Positions 7,410 to 8,855 of a stretch of DNA of 8,855 nt are shown here, in pieces. Under the pieces are notes generated by a model. The model had not been told where the DNA came from. It searched no databases and saw only the letters and a program-made list of their open reading frames with translations. The translations under genes and the position numbers were made by a program. Source of the stretch: Deltaproteobacteria bacterium (GTDB taxonomy: Bacteria > Myxococcota_A > UBA796); contig PALY01000125.1 of NCBI GenBank assembly GCA_002707085.1, forward strand, positions 3,698 to 12,552. Direction: 5' to 3'. Each line of letters begins with the position of its first letter. Position 1 is the first letter of the stretch.

Positions 7410-7739
7410 ATGAAGATTGTGTGGACCATGCTGTTGTTGACCATCGGGTGTCAGAAGGAATCTGACACAGGCGATGTTGTAGATACATCGGTTCCTCCAG
7501 ATTGCACATTGAGCGCCAATTACTGTGTCAGCTTTTCTTCGGATTGGAGCCAAACCAAGGCTCAAGATTGGTGTGCTGAGCGTGAAGGAGCGCAATCGGG
7601 AGACTGCCCTCCCACGACAGTAGGAGATTGCGACTTGGGAGATGGCAGCATCATCCACATGTACGATATCTTCCCAGTGGAAGGCGAAGCGTACTGTGAC
7701 TATTTGGCTGGCGAATGGGTGGAGTTAGGCGCCGAGTAG
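7410..7739 (+). CDS. Small cysteine-rich lipoprotein, function unknown
   Basis: 109 residues with a lipoprotein signal: MKIVWTMLLLTIGC has a lipobox (LTIGC) with the lipid cysteine at 14, followed by an Asp/Thr/Gly linker (QKESDTGDVVDTSVPP). The mature domain has six more cysteines (32, 39, 55, 66, 74, 96), enough for three disulfides, and ends with an aromatic-containing CDYLAGEW segment. Asp at +3 is absent, since the residues after Cys are Gln-Lys-Glu, so outer-membrane sorting is likely by the usual rule if it applies here. GAGGAG lies about 6 bases upstream of the ATG. I do not recognise a named family, although lipoproteins with this DTGD-type linker and spaced cysteines are frequent in Myxococcota-like genomes. 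It is transcribed away from the PLP enzyme and convergently with the gene at 7745-8185. I saw no convincing promoter in the 63-bp gap. Confidence 0.82.
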   Translation: MKIVWTMLLLTIGCQKESDTGDVVDTSVPPDCTLSANYCVSFSSDWSQTKAQDWCAEREGAQSGDCPPTTVGDCDLGDGSIIHMYDIFPVEGEAYCDYLAGEWVELGAE

Positions 7740-7744
7740 TCGCA

Positions 7745-8185
7745 CTATTCCACGGAAGTTGAGAAACTCATGGCGGCATCCGGGAGTTGGTTGGCTGCTG
7801 CCAATACGGCAATCTCTCCTGCTGATGCGATCTGGGCTTGAACCATTTCGGACAAGTGAGCATTGTCGATATCGAGGGATAGGTCCGACGCATCGTTTCC
7901 TGCAACAGAATCTACTGTGAGCGCCTTGAGTGCGGTGTCGATGGGCATGGCGTTGGATGAGTGTGCCATCTGAGTACCAATGTCACTGGCTGCGATGTTT
8001 TCCTCAAACTTGGCTGTCATTTTTGCGAGTCGTTTACCGATAATGACGCTTGTTTCAGGAACGGCCACATGACTTGCAGGCCCTGTTTTATCCGCGTGCA
8101 TGATTTGCTCAGAGCCAGTCGCTGATGTGCGAGAAAAGCTGTGCATGTCGATGGACATTTCGCCCGATGTTGTAGATGTACTCAT
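7745..8185 (-). CDS. Hypothetical acidic soluble protein, family not recognised
   Basis: 146 residues from the ATG at 8185, with GAGAGG about 5 bases upstream. It has no signal peptide, membrane helix or cysteine. The N-terminus is Ser/Thr/Met-rich and probably disordered (MSTSTTSGEMSIDMHSFSR). A middle segment carries most of the basic residues (VIIGKRLAKMTAKFEEN, 47-63). From residue 88 to the end there is no Lys or Arg at all. The tail contains an Ala-rich, helix-prone stretch (HLSEMVQAQIASAGEIAVLA, 110-129) and ends MSFSTSVE. The strong ribosome site, absence of a competing frame and consistent composition support a real gene. Its stop lies 5 bp from the stop of the convergent lipoprotein gene. 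No function can be assigned. Confidence 0.72.
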   Translation of the reverse strand: MSTSTTSGEMSIDMHSFSRTSATGSEQIMHADKTGPASHVAVPETSVIIGKRLAKMTAKFEENIAASDIGTQMAHSSNAMPIDTALKALTVDSVAGNDASDLSLDIDNAHLSEMVQAQIASAGEIAVLAAANQLPDAAMSFSTSVE

Positions 8186-8201
8186 GACAACCTCTCTAAC
8201 A

Positions 8202-8230
8202 ATTACTCGTCAGTATGCCTTGTAACCCAA
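8202..8230 (-). promoter_or_regulatory. Weak candidate promoter for the 7745-8185 gene
   Basis: On the minus strand, TTGGGT (8230-8225) and AGTAAT (8207-8202) are separated by 17 bases. They match the sigma70 boxes at three and four of six positions. The -10 box is about 17 bp upstream of the start codon, leaving room for a short leader with the GAGAGG site. The remaining divergent region (8231-8425) holds only the small inverted repeat at 8353-8364. Confidence 0.22.
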
Positions 8231-8352
8231 TTGTGGTCAGAAAGTAGCTTCATAAGTCGATTGTCAGCCGTTTTCGTGGGTTTCGATGCGCATAATCTTG
8301 GACTTGCACTGTGACAGAGGAGTGACGAAAGCAAAGAATTTTAAGCCAGCTA

Positions 8353-8364
8353 TTGACGGGTCAA
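8353..8364. repeat. Short inverted repeat in the divergent intergenic region
   Basis: TTGAC and GTCAA flank a GG pair, giving perfect 5-bp arms about 60 bp upstream of the chosen start of the next gene. It could be a small operator, but a 10-bp match can arise by chance and no regulator is encoded next to it. Confidence 0.3.
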
Positions 8365-8425
8365 CGATATGCGTGCATCTTCCGGTCGAATCGCAGTTCT
8401 TCTCCACCTTCACCTAGGGATCGTC

Positions 8426-8734
8426 ATGCACAGCAACCGATTGATTGAGATTGAATTTCCACCATGTGGCGCCGTTTTTGAAGCGGCCAATTCTGTGGTC
8501 TCCACCCTCGATGTCCATTTGGGCGACACTGGGTATCGGGTAGAGCCGCTGATTCGTTCAGGTGACAAACTTATAGAGCCATGGGGAGATGAAGCTGAAT
8601 GCGCGAGTACCTACGCGTATCGCATTCATATTCGCCCATTGGCGGCTGGCGAGTGGAGAGCGCTTCACTTGCAGGTGTTCGAGCCACTTGCGCGCCAAGG
8701 CGTGTCTGTGCGCGAACATCAATTCGCTGCCTGA
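8426..8734 (+). CDS. Hypothetical protein, 102 residues, family not recognised
   Basis: I chose the ATG at 8426 because AGGGA lies 5 bases upstream; an in-frame ATG at 8369 would add 19 residues (MRASSGRIAVLLHLHLGIV) but has no good ribosome site. The protein (MHSNRLIEIEFPPCGAVFEAAN...) is soluble, has no signal peptide, and alternates hydrophobic and charged residues as in a beta-rich fold (RLIEIEFP, YRIHIRPL, RALHLQVFEPL). It contains two cysteines, at about residues 14 and 60. The frame overlaps minus-strand frames at 8558-8801 that lack start signals, and I prefer the plus-strand reading. It ends one base before the large stem-loop at 8735-8794. The function is unknown; it could be a small domain protein of an accessory region. 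Confidence 0.62.
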   Translation: MHSNRLIEIEFPPCGAVFEAANSVVSTLDVHLGDTGYRVEPLIRSGDKLIEPWGDEAECASTYAYRIHIRPLAAGEWRALHLQVFEPLARQGVSVREHQFAA

Positions 8735-8794
8735 GTGGGACGGGACTCTCACTTGGCCACCGGGGGGTGGCAAGTACGGATGAGTCTGTCCCAC
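8735..8794 (+). repeat. Long interrupted stem-loop directly after the stop codon
   Basis: GTGGGAC (8735-8741) pairs with GTCCCAC (8788-8794). GACTC (8744-8748) pairs with GAGTC (8782-8786). ACTTG (8751-8755) pairs with CAAGT (8771-8775). CCACC (8757-8761) pairs with GGTGG (8766-8770) around a GGGG loop. That is 22 Watson-Crick pairs in 60 nt, broken by a small internal loop, an asymmetric loop and a one-base bulge. There is no following U-run, so it is not a standard intrinsic terminator. It may end the upstream transcript by another mechanism, stabilise its 3' end, or be part of a structured RNA. Confidence 0.7.
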
Positions 8795-8795
8795 C

Positions 8796-8829
8796 GGGCA
8801 TGCCCCGCTCCCTTTAGGTGAGGGGGTGC
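8796..8829 (+). other. Two further small stem-loops; rest of right end non-coding
   Basis: GGGCATGCCC (8796-8805) is a perfect 10-bp palindrome. Next, CTCCCT (8808-8813) can pair with AGGGGG (8821-8826) with one G-U pair. Together with the larger hairpin at 8735-8794 these make three consecutive structured elements. The remainder to 8855 contains no reading frame I can support. Confidence 0.4.
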
Positions 8830-8855
8830 GTGAATCGTTTTGGATGCAAGCTCAG

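Noticed and set aside
7735..7749. Small AGTAGT / ACTATT hairpin between the convergent genes as a bidirectional terminator
   Set aside because: Six pairs including one G-U, no U-tract, and overlapping the gene ends; easily chance.
8558..8801. Minus-strand frames of 76-78 codons at the right end
   Set aside because: They overlap both the better-supported plus-strand gene and the large stem-loop, and no ribosome site was seen.
8796..8855. Possible start of a TPP riboswitch (GGGGGTGC followed by GCTCAG)
   Set aside because: The conserved CUGAGA core is not matched (GCTCAG instead of GCTGAG) and the rest of the motif would be outside the window.

Overview
The window looks like chromosomal DNA from a Gram-negative bacterium: it carries a complete outer-membrane efflux channel, its periplasmic adaptor, an exported DUF4920 protein and a lipoprotein with a lipobox. 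The Asp/Thr/Gly-rich tail after the lipoprotein cysteine, together with its scattered cysteines, resembles small lipoproteins of uncultured Myxococcota/deltaproteobacterial genomes. That taxonomic lean is inference only. I saw no insertion sequence, phage gene, CRISPR array, tRNA or rRNA.

Positions 1-5789 (minus strand) hold a drug-efflux operon read from right to left: a TetR-family repressor (5193-5789), a TolC/OprM-type outer-membrane channel (3697-5196), a membrane-fusion adaptor (2546-3700) and an RND inner-membrane permease (from 2549, running off the left edge with 849 codons visible). Each of the three junctions is a 4-base stop/start overlap (ATGA, GTGA, ATGA), so the four products are probably translationally coupled. 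A 24-bp inverted repeat at 5814-5837, just upstream of the repressor start and overlapping a possible -10 box, is the likely operator, which would make the operon self-regulated. The channel carries a long insertion that should lie in an outward-facing loop of its barrel.

Positions 5889-7346 (minus strand) hold a small secreted DUF4920 protein and, 36 bp upstream of it, a fold-type II PLP enzyme of the serine/threonine dehydratase - serine racemase family. The two may be co-transcribed.

Positions 7347-8855 are an accessory-looking stretch of small unrecognised genes: a six-cysteine lipoprotein (plus strand), an abutting convergent gene for an acidic soluble protein with no Lys or Arg in its last 59 residues (minus strand), a 240-bp divergent intergenic region, and a 102-residue hypothetical protein (plus strand). 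Immediately after the stop codon of the last gene is a strong 60-nt interrupted hairpin followed by two smaller stem-loops, with no U-tract. This is the least explained sequence in the window.
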